DNA from: Holothuria scabra
Taxonomy: Eukaryota > Echinodermata > Holothuroidea > Aspidochirotida > Holothuriidae
Length of the DNA: 64,000 nt
Assembly: GCA_037179385.1 (NCBI GenBank)
Contig: CM074185.1
Location: 8,303,371-8,367,370 of the forward strand
Direction of reading: 5' to 3'
Shown here one piece after another: positions 49,617 through 61,733 of this stretch. The stretch's first letter is position 1. Each line of letters begins with the position of its first letter. The notes below the pieces were generated by a model. It was given only the letters and a program-made list of their open reading frames with translations, searched no databases and had not been told where the DNA came from. The position numbers and the translations under genes were made by a program.

Positions 49617-50084
49617 AAACAAGATACACCTCCCACAAGTCTAGCTTCAAACACAAAGATAAAAGAAACGCAACTGTACTCAGTGAATACATCTGGAAAC
49701 TAAAGGATTCAAATATAGAACACTCCGTAAAATGGAAGCTCATTAAAAAAGCTCGAGCATACTCCACATCATCTAAGACTTGTAATCTCTGTCTGGAAGA
49801 AAAGTATTTCAATTATACTCAAACCTTCCTTAGCAACTCTAAATAAAAGAAACGAACTGATAAGCTCTTGTAGACACAGGAACAAACATCTGCTGTGTAA
49901 TTATTCTAATAGGTAATGTATCTTGGCTCGCTGCGCACCGTTCTTGCCTATTCACAACGAACACGGAACGAACACGTGCTTTAAAACGGACACGTTCAAA
50001 AAGCATCGAACACATACGTATTCAACGTTATTGACATCATTCTACTTCAGGCTTCTGAGGAGTGAGGACCTACATTATTGGCCC
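49617..50084 (+). mobile_element. Penelope-like 3' fragment, inverted partner, part 1, right arm
   Basis: Mirror of 13372-13839. The sense strand reads the endonuclease C terminus (TRNELISSCRH-type sequence) out to the terminal TTATTGGCCC. Confidence 0.85.
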
Positions 50085-50810
50085 TTACGAAACAGTTCTG
50101 TAAAGCTATGTTGTAAAAACCTATTGCAACCTTTTGAATATATATATATATATATTTATTTTATTATATGTATATTTGCCTAATTCGGGGGAAAGTTGTT
50201 GTAAAAAAGTCGACCTTAGGGGAAAAAAATTGGGGGCGAATATTACTTTCTCCTCAACGTTTCCACACACTCTTTCTATAGGAATACGTAAACGGACAAC
50301 AGCGCCCTCCTAGATTTACAAACTAGATACAATTACTTCAAAATCGTCAAATTTACGGACACCTAGCTGTTAACACGAACGGATGGCTGGCCATTGAAAC
50401 AACGTTGTTTATGTGATTAGATGTTAGGCGAATTCTTTTTCTTATGTATTTTATTGTTATTTTTCCGCCCTATGTACAAGCAGATATTACCCCTTAAAGT
50501 GGGAAGTAGTCGGCTGTTAATGACTTGCCCTTTTGTTGGGGGTTGCAAAGTAACCTTTCTTATTTGTTACCGTATCTGTGCGCATTGTGGTACCCTGGCC
50601 ACTGGTTACACAAATATGGCTTTTTGCACAATATCTGTGGTCTCAAGTGACCCTATTCGTGTTCATTCTTCAAAATGGCCGCCGCAATCGGCTGCTGGGC
50701 TACGTATTTTTACAAACATTTCTTTGAATGTGCAAAACGTTCTTGCTGTCAAGGGACTTAAAAGTCTTCATTTGCTTGGGGATTCCAGTTTCGTCTCATT
50801 GTTCTTTCAG
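50085..50810 (+). other. Presumed TRAF intron / upstream sequence
   Basis: A long open frame begins at 50421 and reads in phase into the TRAF exon, but its first 130 residues show no RING, zinc-finger or TRAF-N features. The left arm has a one-base difference here (near 12910) that breaks the frame. A pyrimidine-rich acceptor ends at 50810. A (TA)n tract and the diverged repeat (mirror of 12890-13371) occupy much of it. Confidence 0.55.
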
Positions 50811-51581
50811 AGATTACAACAATCAAGTTCGGGATTGGATAGCCTTAAAAACCTTTTATCAATCGTAGAGCGGAACAGTCGGGCTTTGGCGTCAGAACAC
50901 GAGAGGTCAAAGATTTATCAGGAGGCCCTTGTGAGATTGCGTGATATGTACCAGAAATTAGAGGAAGAGAACAAAACTTTGACTTCTCATCTCGCTCATT
51001 CCATGGAATTGTTACGAACTAAAGAAATCACCCTTCATCAATTACAAGGGCGCATATCTGTATTAGATACGACTGCTGCTCACATGCAAATGAAGGTGGA
51101 ACAACTCGAGAGAATTTCGTACAACAGTGTGTTGTTTGTCGAGATAGCAAACTACAGCCAAAGGAAAGCCGAAGCCATAACTGGTAACCCTTCATTTTAC
51201 TCCGACGATTTCTATACCGATCGCCATGGTTACAGAATGTGCGCACGCATTTATGTCAATGGGGATGGTGTAGGAAAGGGCTCCCACTTGTCCATTTTCT
51301 TTGCTCTGAAGAAAGGGCGTTATGACAATTACTTGTCATGGCCGTTCCAGCGACGCGTGACCTTTACCCTTCTTAATCAGGCAGGGAAGGATCACTTGAG
51401 TGATGCCTTCAGACCCGACCCTACTAGCTCATCTTTTCATAAACCTGTCAAAGAGATGAATATTGCGTCTGGTTGCCCTATGTTTGTGGCTCACAAAGTG
51501 ATCGAGAATCCCACGGAAGGGTTTTTGAGGAGTAATAAGATATGCCTACGAGTGAAAGTAGACCCTCCCACATCGAACTAG
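50811..51581 (+). CDS. TRAF-family last exon: coiled coil plus MATH domain, right copy
   Basis: Counterpart of 11869-12639, with the same predicted protein: about 100 residues of TRAF-N coiled coil followed by a complete MATH/TRAF-C domain (GYRMCARIY, NGDGVGKGSHLSIFF, WPFQRRVTF, SSSFHKPVKEMNIASGCP), with a stop at 51581. The start is set at the acceptor TTCTTTCAG ending at 50810, in phase 0 after CAG. Both copies are transcribed outward, away from the centre, so promoter and N-terminal exons would have to lie within the transposon-filled arms or spacer. None were found. This is either an exon of a gene with a very long intron or an orphaned fragment. The preserved frame and identical protein in both arms are also explained if the arms are two alleles. 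Confidence 0.85.
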   Translation, partial: RLQQSSSGLDSLKNLLSIVERNSRALASEHERSKIYQEALVRLRDMYQKLEEENKTLTSHLAHSMELLRTKEITLHQLQGRISVLDTTAAHMQMKVEQLERISYNSVLFVEIANYSQRKAEAITGNPSFYSDDFYTDRHGYRMCARIYVNGDGVGKGSHLSIFFALKKGRYDNYLSWPFQRRVTFTLLNQAGKDHLSDAFRPDPTSSSFHKPVKEMNIASGCPMFVAHKVIENPTEGFLRSNKICLRVKVDPPTSN

Positions 51582-51889
51582 TTGTCGACCCTTTAGGCTT
51601 TTTTTAGCAATTTCAAAATTTAAATTTATGTAGTACCACCTAATTCATTAAAATCTTCTTCCTTCTGACAACAGAGAACGCGGAGACGGGGGGTGGGCTT
51701 AGGGGGCTGTAGCTTCCGCTCTTGATTGCCTTGGGCAATTTGCAGGGCGCTTTAAATGGGGAACTTGGGTTTTTATGGTCTTAATCTTAGCCTATCGGAC
51801 TGCTTGGATATTGGGCGCACTCACTTTAGACTTCTCTCCGCGGACCCCGAACGATCGTAGTTTTAATTTAAGTAGTGCAATTCGAAGAC

Positions 51890-53000
51890 AGAAACAGAGT
51901 GCAAAGCTTGCATTCAATTTAACATTTTTGTGAAGGTCAAAGGTTATTTGAGGTCACAGAAGTAAAACTGCGAAGACCTTATTTAACAAGTGAGTTTACA
52001 CAAGGAATTAATCGTTTCGTCAACAAGATGCCTTTAAGTACCATATTTGGTATGTAGATGCAGTATAATGGAGGGGCTAGTTAGATGTGGTTTTATGGCT
52101 CAGTTTCTAACCAATTGGTTTAATTCGGGGCGGCCACTATGGAACGCCATCTATCGAGAAGAACCGATTAAAAATGAACAACCGATTAAAAATGATCAAC
52201 AAACTTGAAAAATGCGACGAACTGCATTTACACAACAGGCTAGATAGGAACAACCACATCGCGAGGAGCAACGAAACAGCACTTGGCAACGAAATAGAAA
52301 TGAACAACGGATTAAAAATAGACAACGCATTAGAAAGTGACAACAAATTAGAGGTTGACAACACAACAGAAATAGACGACGAAATAGAACTAGACAACGA
52401 AATAGAAATGAACAACGAATAATAAATTGACAACGAAATAGCAGTTAACAATAAAATAAAAATAGGCAACGAATTAGAGTGATAGCGGATAAAAAGTAGA
52501 TAACAAAACAGAAATAGACAACAAAATAGAACTAGGCAACGAAATAGAAATGGGCATCGAATTTAAAATTGAGTACGGAATAAAATTTGAAAACAAAATA
52601 GAATTAGACAACGAAATAAGAAAGGAACAAAATGAAAAATAGCAACGAAATAGAAATGAACAACGACAAACAAATGAACGAAATAATTTGGAACAACAAA
52701 CCTTGCCATTTTGGCGTTCCATACCTTTGAGCTTTCTGGTGATATTTGATTTATAGATTCGCTATGTTGAGAGGAGGGACCTCTTTGGGTGCAGCTCAAA
52801 CGTCATCAAATGTTATCAAAGTCAAAGGTCATCTGAGGTCCCCATTTGTCGAAAACCTTGTAAATAAGTTACCTAGGAAACGTAGGTAGGAAACTTGGAT
52901 ACAATTATATTAAGTATGTGCACTTGGTTGATAGTAAAACCTTCTTGCTTTGGGCAAGTTCAAAGGTCATGTGGTGTCACCAGCCATCAAAAAGCCAAGT
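51890..53000 (-). repeat. Degenerate 145-bp-family units, right
   Basis: Mirror of 10450-11560, with AGGTCAAAGGTCAT-like remnants near 51935 and 52820 and the 18-bp minisatellite in the middle. Confidence 0.6.
52140..52715 (+). repeat. 18-bp minisatellite, right
   Basis: The unit GACAACGAAATAGAAATA is readable directly on this strand. A frame at 52174-52422 shows the hexapeptide rhythm (DNEIEM-like). Confidence 0.85.
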
Positions 53001-54730
53001 TTTCTAAGAAATTCTAACATCATCATGCTAAGTCACCAGAAGTGTAAGAAGTAATACTTCCCAAATTGTCCATCACTAGCATTTAAGCTTACATGTTCAT
53101 CACCGGATCGCGCTACACAATTCAAGTTCTCTCAATCTACTAATTTCTAGTCCCTAAACCTCATCCAGGAACAACTTCACTTGGTCGCTTCAGGACATAC
53201 CCTGGTGAGTGCAGAAGGACATAACTATAATGAGAAAATTCTCAGTACACGCTGTGTAATATGAGCTTCTCTGCATTTTCGAGTTTGACGTCAATCAAAG
53301 AGCATAGTGCCAATTGAGAATTTCTGTAGACTACTTGTGAAATTGTAGTTTGAGGCGACTAATAACCGCTTTTAAAGCTGTATAAAGTTGCAACCTCATG
53401 AGTTTCTGCACAGTTTACGAGATCGCATGTCAACATTTCGGACCTAGCTTGAAGTTTGTGCGAAGTACATATTAGTCGAAATTGGTCAAGCTGGGTGAAA
53501 TTAAGATATTTGGTGAGTTGAAAGGGTTTTTCGTCTTCATCACGTGGTCTTCATATTGTTGTTCTTCAATCAATTTTGATAAAAATCGTACTTTTAGTCA
53601 CTGAAGCAGTAGCTATGTAATAGTTTCAAATGTACAAATCAACAGCGTACCGAATGCTACTATTTGCTCCACTTGGTCCATATGGCCTTGTGAGGTTATT
53701 CCGAAGAAAGCCAATGGGTATTTCATAACTTGGCGGCGGGACAGCAAAGACTTTGTCTTGATTCCACCATTTCACAACTGGCAAAATCTACTGCCATGCT
53801 CGCATATAAATGTTGTAACTGGTAAACAAAGCTTTAATTTCGACTAATCCATGCCAAGGCGAACTCGGTAGGTTAAATGTCCCACATGTGCGCATCTCTC
53901 GTCTGCTGGCATCTTAATTTTGAACAACCTCAAAACTCTGTAGGATTTTGCCAGGCAGCCTTTTATATATTGTTACCAATAATCAGCCATCCACATCAGA
54001 CTTCGCAAAATTAAAAATGCCCCAAAATCTAGAGTAATTAGAGTCGATATTTGTTAATTCGTTTGCTTTGAGGGTAATGCAAGCAAGACTTACTTTGCAC
54101 ATAATTGGAAATCCTCCGAAAAGCACCTTTTTCCTTTTTTGTGGATTTCAACCTCTCAAAGAGAAAGGAAGTGATGCATGGGTCATCGAACAGGTATAGC
54201 AGAATCAGCAGAAAAACTGAGTTGGGGTTAGTGATTTTGTCTGTTCGGTTTAAAACTATTTTAGCTCAAATTTTGATGCGGAAAATTACAATTTCTTTCT
54301 AAATTGAACAAAGAATAGGCCTAACATTCAATGGGACAGTGTAATAATCTGTACAACAAAAAAATGGTGTTATTCAAGTTGCTCCAGTTTTTATCCGAGT
54401 TACTCCAGTCTTAGAAAACTACTTTTTTTCGTTTTACACTGGGACTAAACACGCCGGTGGACAATGCCAGTGGCCCTAGCGCGGGTCCCTGGACCACGCA
54501 GATAACAACTCGCATTTCATTTCGAGATGCAGATGACACCCAACCCCCCTCCCCCATCCCCACGAAACTTATCCCTCTTGCACAGGCTGGATTTTCACCT
54601 TCATGGTCACGTCCGTTACTCGCCACATTTTATAGTCGACAATAATTGATCTAGTTTATATTCTATATGGTTATAATCATATATTGCCTTATAACGTGGT
54701 AACTGGACACAGAGTTACACCTTGCATAAT
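53000..54730. other. Non-coding arm sequence
   Basis: Mirror of about 8650-10450, with divergence rising outward beyond about 54050. No gene was recognised. Confidence 0.5.
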
Positions 54731-54734
54731 CATG

Positions 54735-55893
54735 AGTGAACTGTTAAGAAATGTTGATGTTAATTTTTCATCGTCTTTTCCTTGATGTTTTCATCGTTTT
54801 TCAGGTTCTTTTATTTCTCAATTTCACATTCTAGTATGAAGGCGGTCATTATATTTTGTGTTTAGTCAGGCCTCGGTTTAAGATTTTAACGTAATAATGG
54901 GCTACTTTGTGAAGATAAAGATTAAACATGCTAGAGCTAAATATCAAGCAATCCTACGGGGGAAAAAGTTATGGAAATCAATCACCGTTCGTTGTACAGT
55001 TTTGGCATCTGGAAAACAAGAGAAGTACACGAAGAAACATTTATTGACGTAATTTACATCATGTGACCACTCTGAAATAGCCATTAATTAAGTACATCGA
55101 AAGAAATAGCCAAGACAAATTGGTCTGCTTGGCTCTCTAGATACCGAATTTATAATAAATAAAAGTAGCCTGAACCTAGGCTTATTAGATGCAATTTTCT
55201 GGCTTTGGGGACCATGAAAGTACAGATTTAAGCAGTTTCATGGAATTATCGTGCAGTGTCAGAAATAGCCATTTAATGTGAGAATGGTCACTTGAGGAAA
55301 AGTAAAATGGAAACTGCTCGTTAAAACCTTTAAGTCATTACCACTAGGAAAACAATTTTATTTTATTATCACCTGAATGTTCTCTTCAAATGATTTTAAA
55401 AAATGTTGTGGAAGCTATTTTGGTATCTTTAAAAACTCTTTTTATTGTCTATGTAAGTATGTTTACAATTATACTCGACAACAAGAACGCTATTTGCGCT
55501 ACAATTATTTGTTGCGCCTTTTGCAACATCTTTATTGGGAGGAGGGTGAATTTAATGTCAGTCTCTATATTTTGTAATTACGCTTGGTGTGGAAGCAATG
55601 AACTTAGCACAGCGACAACATTCATAAGTGCGTGTAAAGCATGAAGATACGTTTCGGCAAAACCTATCCCTATGTTACAAAAGACCCTTTTCATCAGAAT
55701 AACGTGCAGATAGTCAGTAACTGGTGGCTGTTTGAACATTTCGTTATCTGGGCCTTAAAACAACGGTATTAATTTATGTCTTTTGCCAATAATGGTGCAA
55801 GAGTAAAGTATGTTAAAAACCTAAAAAGGGCGCCGACAGACGATTTTGGTCCATCAGGGGGTGACTGCCCCCCTGACCATATGGTAGCTCCGT
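54735..55893 (-). mobile_element. Right-only insertion with hAT-like end
   Basis: About 1.16 kb is absent from the left arm, which has about 37 unrelated bases at the corresponding place (about 8618-8655). One end resembles a hAT terminus: CAGTGACGGAGCTACC read on the minus strand ending near 55893, followed by a G run. I could not define the other end or a target duplication. Short frames within (55377-55644) have no recognisable family. Confidence 0.45.
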
Positions 55894-56406
55894 CACTGCT
55901 CCGGACCCTCTGGCAAAGGACCGTTCGGCGACGGTACAGAAATGCATGGTTTCGCCCTCTATACTCAAGCTTTGCCAAATATGATATACATCCAAATGCG
56001 TATCACTGGGAGTAAGCACGAATGAATGGTTGAAGTCAAGAGAGCGTCCCTAGCAGAATGAGATTCAGGGGTTCGCCTTGGGTTAGATTCCTGGTAGGTT
56101 CCAGTCCTATCAGGCCTCTCGAGCTGATGTATTTTAAGGATGTTGGAACAATTGAACTCGTTCTTACGAGTTATTAATTTATAAGCATGAATGAATGATA
56201 TGAACGGCTGAAGTATTTATTGTTTTGATTTATTAAAAACAAATCTGAGGTTATTTAAAAGATGCCAGCGTTGCGATGATGTGCGCATATGGGTAATTTA
56301 AAAATGATCGTCTCCCAGCTAAGTGTTTTTTCTTCGCTCTAAGGTTGTAAGGGAAGAGAACGTCAACTGCTGCGTGCACAGCGCGCCGAGGTTTTCATGG
56401 TAAATC

Positions 56407-56545
56407 CCTACCAAATCGTAATAACGGATTGATAGTTCGTAATGACGAATTGATAGTTCGTAAAAACGAATTAATAATTCGTTAGAACGAATTAATAATT
56501 CGTGAGAACGAATTAATAATTCGTTAGAACGAATGGATAATTTGC
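56407..56545 (+). repeat. 21-bp minisatellite, right, about six units
   Basis: Units resemble TTCGTTAGAACGAATTAATAA, diverging outward. It is contracted relative to the roughly 11 units at 7843-8095. Confidence 0.85.
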
Positions 56546-56685
56546 GGAAACGAAGGCGGGCCCTTGGATCCCACCAGTTAAGCCTCGCGCTTCGCGCTCG
56601 GTGGCGCCTCCGGCGCCATGAGTGGAGTCTAGCAGTCCCCTTCTGTAAAATCATTGTGCCCCCAATGACCCCCAGAATGGAAAGT

Positions 56686-56750
56686 CGACTTAAACCAATT
56701 GGTTGGAAACTGGGCCGTAAAACTCTATCTTACTGTCTAACTGACTATTG
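56686..56750 (-). repeat. Dispersed tRNA-like repeat copy
   Basis: The plus strand reads TTAAACCAATTGGTTGGAAA, then CTGGGCCGTAAAACTCTATC. The B-box side is slightly degraded. Confidence 0.45.
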
Positions 56751-57074
56751 CGAGCTTGTTCCAAGTGAAAGGTAGCTAACGTTGTGCCCGTTCACATTTT
56801 TTACGGATTAAAAGGCCACGAAAATGACAAACAAGTATTTTTACAATGTATGCTATCTGCACATTATGTTTGGTAAAATCCTTTTTCACAATAGCAGCCA
56901 AACGGTTGGTAATGAAAATGAAATGCTGGTCAAAGCCCCGCAAAGATGATATAAACTGAAAAATGTAAACCTTAATATATTCCCTCGTTAGATATCTTTA
57001 AAAACGGAACCTGTCATTGTGCTTGGTGCTTAGCATAGGCAATGGAGCAGGAAAAAAAAAAAAAAAAACAGTGA

Positions 57075-57160
57075 GCCACAGCTGGAAAAGGGCCTTGGCC
57101 GGCTTGACTTGAACCAATTAGTTGGAAACTGGGCGGTAGAAAACTCCCATCTAACCTAAT
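57075..57160 (-). repeat. Dispersed tRNA-like repeat copy
   Basis: The plus strand reads CTGGAAAAGGGCCTTGGCCG, then CTTGACTTGAACCAATTAG. On the minus strand it contains GGTTCAAGTCAAGCC, B-box-like. A poly-A run precedes it at 57052-57069. Confidence 0.5.
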
Positions 57161-58892
57161 CTTGTTGGGTATCTTGAATAATTATTGCGTTCGGAACAAC
57201 AGGGGTGCAAACGGCTAGTCAGACTAGAGAGCAAAAATAGTTTTCTTGCCAAATTTTCAAACACACAGGTTAGCCACAGCTCACAGCTTTAAACTTGCCG
57301 ATTTGTGGGGAACTAAAATATACCTTAGTTTTTAAAAAGACATCCGACCTATAGTTACTTTTTTTGCATGTTTTGAAGATGAGAAGCAAAAAATAAACGA
57401 TAAAATAAACAAATTAAAAGAAAGGAAATAAAATAAAACATATGTCAGCCCTTTTGAATTTCAAGGTGGAGATTATCTTTGAAAAGATGCAATACTTTCA
57501 TCAATGCAGCATGTCAAGAAGAGTAAAAATGATAAAAATACATTCTCATTGCGCAAGTCCAGCTTAACTACAGTTCTTTTTCCCATACTGAAAGACAAAT
57601 TTTGAAATTTATCTTTGGAATTTTCTCTATACTTTTCTTTATATACTGCAATTTAGCACGCATCCATATACATAAAAACATACTAAGAGTTACTCTAATT
57701 TTAAGTATTCTAACTACTTACTAGAACATATTACTCAATCCGTCTTTAGCATGTCTGCTAGGGACAAATATCGAAAATTTCTTTAGTTCACAACCCAACA
57801 ATTGTTTTTTTTTTTTTTCGATATTTAAGTGTTAAATATAATTGCGATTAGAAAACGTGCATTTGTTTTGTGTTCTTTCTTCTTCAAGAATTATTATTGT
57901 TATGTGTTACATATTAATATTCCATTGTTATTTGCATGTTATTAAGTCGACGAAAAAATGGACCTGAGGTATGAACCTTAAGAGACACGGTAACCTTATC
58001 TGAGAATTTCAATCATGGACAAGTGGGTAAAGGCAGTGGGAATGAAAACAATGAGAAATTTGAAATTATTTTCTTAAAGTAAATCATTCACTTGTTAGAA
58101 AGTTACCAAAAGGTTTATGCTTTAACTTACTTATACCCTTCTAGTTTAATCTTGCGACGCCCACGACCCTTTCCCATTTGTCGGGACTTTTTAAAGCGGA
58201 TTTTTATTTCCATCGATGTTTTTTACTTGGATATCCATTAACTGATCTTAGAACATTGTATGTACGGGTCTAAGAGAAATACCTATAGTCCTAGGGGTGT
58301 TCAATTTATGGTGGACAGGTGGGGTGGAGGAAAGGAATTAAGGGGGTTAGGGGATTTAATATTAATGAATGTGCTCAGACAAAGAAAAAAACGGGAAATG
58401 TTGTCATACATGGGCGGTGCCAGGGTATTTGATGGGTGGGGGAAGGGATGCATGAGTTGAGTGCTCATGTTCTTCTTTGTGTCTATTCTTTCCCCTTCTC
58501 CTTCACATTTTCTTGCCAATAAAGTCGTCGCCTGCCACCCCCTGACGCCGCCTCTGTGACCATGTACATTTCCAATAACTACGTCATACATTAGTGTTCA
58601 CTAGCAAGCAATGTTACTTCCACAATTTCAGAAATACATCACAGATTGCAAAGTGTCCTTTAGTGTAAAGCCTGATGCTACACTTTGAAGTGGCTATACC
58701 CCGACTGTATTCATGTAACGAATTGTGATTCGTTATAGACCATATTTCAAAAATTGAGGTTCTAAGCAGCATTTCAGTTTACATTTATTCTTTGAACAGA
58801 CACGATTATAAAATAATTATTGCAATGATGTTACATTTATCGGTGTGGCTTGTATGTACAACATAGTGCACTACGCAGATACTGCATGAGAA

Positions 58893-58922
58893 CAGGGAGG
58901 TGTTATTAATAACACCTCTCTG
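58893..58922. mobile_element. 30-bp palindromic insertion with 7-bp target duplication
   Basis: A 15-bp half CAGGGAGGTGTTATT is followed by its inverse with one mismatch (the right end reads CTCTCTG). It is flanked by ATGAGAA at 58886-58892 and 58923-58929. The left arm (about 5400-5412) has the same flanks with a single ATGAGAA and no palindrome. It shares its terminal sequence with the 35-bp palindrome at 59334. It has no room for coding. The class is unknown; the CAGGG start resembles hAT ends. Confidence 0.8.
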
Positions 58923-59333
58923 ATGAGAAATATACCTACACGTTGGGCTTCATCACCATTTCTGTGTCTGAGTTTTAAGTCCTAGTGTTTGTTACGCTTG
59001 TTTCTCAGGCGTGGATCCAAGGGGAGCTTTTTCGGCCTCAGCCCTCTCTTTTTTCGCCACACCAACAAAAAACATAAGGGAAGTTAGCGGTGCAACTCCC
59101 TTACACCGCGGCTTTCTCTTAGGTCAGCCCACCTCGCTGCCCGGAAAATGTAAAGAACGGAATACTCAAACGCATTAAGGCAATCACGGGAAGGAATTCC
59201 TCTTTCCCTTTGTCATGGGCGAACCAGAAGGGGGTGACGGGCTGCACCCCTCCCAGAGAAGGGAAAATGCTTATTTCATTGCACTGAATTTTGTATATTC
59301 ATGGCAAGGGAAAAGTGCAATGGGCAGTGCAAC

Positions 59334-59368
59334 CAGGGAGGTGTTATTATAATAATAACACCTCCCTG
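59334..59368. mobile_element. 35-bp perfect palindromic insertion with 7-bp target duplication
   Basis: A 17-bp half CAGGGAGGTGTTATTAT, one A, then its exact inverse. It is flanked by GTGCAAC at 59327-59333 and 59369-59375. The left arm at about 5080-5092 holds a single copy of that heptamer with no insert. It is the second member of the family at 58893, 441 bp away. Confidence 0.85.
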
Positions 59369-59619
59369 GTGCAACAAGCAGCGGCCTTTGCCGATAGGGC
59401 AAACACCCTCCACCTGCTGTGAAATGTCCTCCCGTAAGCCTATGCCCTTTGCTACTTTGGTTAAATGTTTTGCAGTGTAATATGCAAGTAGTCAGTACTA
59501 TGACCACGAATGGATCCAGCGCGAAGTCCCAGTCTTTAACTTCCGGTATGAAATAAGCCACCACTTTCCAAGTATAGCGCCGAAATCAGATATAATTAGT
59601 TACACTCTTAAATACTATG

Positions 59620-61517
59620 CAGGGGCGTCGATTTAGGGGGGACAGGGGGCATGTCCCCCCACTTTTTGAGTGGAGGGGACACTACTAAACGTAAAAGTCC
59701 CCCGCCCCCCCCCCCCCCACTTTTTGTGACGCGAAACTTAGAAATTAGGTACTACCAAAAAGACTATATATGTAGGTTATGAAACGTGTCCTCTACCGAT
59801 TACGATCGACTACCTTTCTGTACCAAGAATTCCACATGTTTACTTTTCAATTCCCCGAAATTTTCGCGCGCTCCGCGCGCTTGTAGTCTCATTGATGTTC
59901 TGTTTTCATTTGCATATCAGATATACATTATTCATCGGTCTCTATGATTATGTCGATTGTCCGTGTGCATAGGGCAGCAGGTGTGGTTATACAGGAGCAC
60001 AATATTTAGGAATATGAAGAAGATGAATCGCCCCCTACTATGTTCTACGGAAATCTGTGGTCTTTAGTGAATGACCAGCCTGGCAACCTGAAATTGGCGA
60101 ACACATTTTAAGGAAACTGAAAATGTCTCGGTGCACAATCTGCTTGCAGCTTTTTAAAAAAAATGTTTTATTTCTAATGCAAAATTTCGACACGCCCACA
60201 TCATTCATTTGTACAGGGATTCGACCATTTCGTATTTAGACCATTATCCGAGAAGTAAAATCACCCTGACGTTTGCTAGAATAGAGATTTCCTCCAGGAA
60301 TTAGAGGTACACCTCCATCTTCTATCTGCAGATAGTGTATGATGAGGTGTCACTCGGATGAAAACATATTTTAATGTTTTTTGTATCAGCAATCTTACAC
60401 CGGTAGGTCTATGCAACGGTTTTTCAGTAGCACCGTACCAGTGGGCACCATTCCCCCACCGCTCGATCTGTGATTTTTCCCGTAGTAGACTGAAGTGCGC
60501 TTTTGATCAAGTCATGAATTTATTTTACCTTCTTTCCATTAAAAATGTTCCTTACTATTAGAACTTTGCACAAATCTTTCGCAAACTATGACAATTTTCG
60601 TTTTGATTCTAATTACTTATAGAGTACACCCGGTATTTAAATTGACCGTACAGTTCGTTGAAGTAATAACCCACACTTTCAAGATCATGTTTTGAAAACT
60701 TTGGAGTTTCCTAGTAACTCAAAATATTGAAACATTTAGCACCATTTTGCATCTGGGCCCCATCTCTTAGACACCCAGTGGCGTAGCTACAGGGAGCAGG
60801 CGACTCTGAAAAATGAAGAATTCGGAAATTTGCTATTTGTGAAACTAGTTTACTGTGTCGTTTTGACAACTTATGAAATTCCGAAACCTCCTCATTAAAA
60901 GCTCCTGATTCGTCATTATTTGTCTCAAATGCAAAATTTTCCGCGCCCTTAGCGCGCTACAAATTGCGATTCCTAAGCAGAAATGCTCGCTTATACCTTG
61001 AGTAAAATTTTCCGAGCTCTGGACTTCGTAAGAGAAAAAACGGAAATGTGCTATATGTGACACCAGATCATCAAGTGATATCAGTAACCACAGTGCTATT
61101 TTCATGAATTTTCTTTCATAAAATTAAAAATTTTCTCCAATATATGCTCTTGACTCAAAAAATTTCGTCAGAGAGCCTCATTTCGTAGGGGTTGGATAGC
61201 ATTATGTAGCAACAACGATCTTTGGTCGCTGTTTAATCTCCGATTTGGCAATACCAACTTTTTTGCAATACAAGCTCCATATTTTCAAATATTTGAAAAA
61301 TGGCAAAGATTTTAGCGCGCTTGGCGCGCCGCAAATTACGACCCTAGTACAGTGGTGTTCACACTCAAAAAATCGTAAAATCTGGATACTTGTCTCCCCC
61401 CCCCTTCCCGAAAAAATGTCTAGCTACGTCGCTATACACACCTTACCAGAACAGGAGAAATAAATTAGGCCAGATGCCCCCCCCCCCCCCATTTTGAAAA
61501 CCAAATCGACGCCCCTG
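59620..61517 (+). mobile_element. hAT-like element, right arm only
   Basis: Perfect 15-bp inverted ends CAGGGGCGTCGATTT, flanked by ATACTATG (59612-59619) and ATACTATA (61518-61525). The left arm has the uninterrupted site at about 4826-4833. The interior has GCGCGC-type hairpins near 59866, 60948 and 61312. A smaller hAT is nested at 60776-61434. No transposase was recognised. Confidence 0.85.
60776..61434 (+). mobile_element. Nested hAT-like element
   Basis: It starts CAGTGGCGTAGCTAC and ends TAGCTACGTCGCTA, flanked by TAGACACC and TACACACC (7/8 match). It lies inside the element at 59620-61517, so it inserted later. Confidence 0.65.
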
Positions 61518-61733
61518 ATACTATAGGTAAATCACTGGACATGGGCTCCGGTACATGCATGATACCCACATCCTACAAATCGTCGGGATAAACCAACCAA
61601 ACCCGCACGTACATCACGTGTTCCAAAATATGAATTTTTATGAAAATTTGGTAAAATCATCCCTTCCTAATCCAGCCATGACATAGATAGGGATCTCAAG
61701 TGAAGTTTAGTGCAGTGGGTTGTGTCTAAATTT

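Larger units (their letters stand above)
56545..57500 (+). other. Right-only insertion, about 0.95 kb
   Basis: The left arm passes directly from the minisatellite to the sequence TGATAAAAATGATAAAAAT, whereas here about 950 bp intervene. The insertion begins with a GC-rich stretch containing GGTGGCGCCTCCGGCGCC near 56600. It includes two dispersed tRNA-like repeats (56686-56750 and 57075-57160) and a poly-A run (57052-57069). Boundaries and type are unresolved. Confidence 0.5.

Noticed and set aside
49407..49703. Ser-Pro-rich 98-residue frame (also 13753-14049)
   Set aside because: It arises from the hAT subterminal repeats and runs through a transposon terminus into antisense Penelope sequence; not a gene.
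50421..50810. N-terminal extension of the TRAF frame (130 residues with hydrophobic start)
   Set aside because: No TRAF features, frame broken by one base in the left arm, and a good splice acceptor lies at its end; treated as intron.
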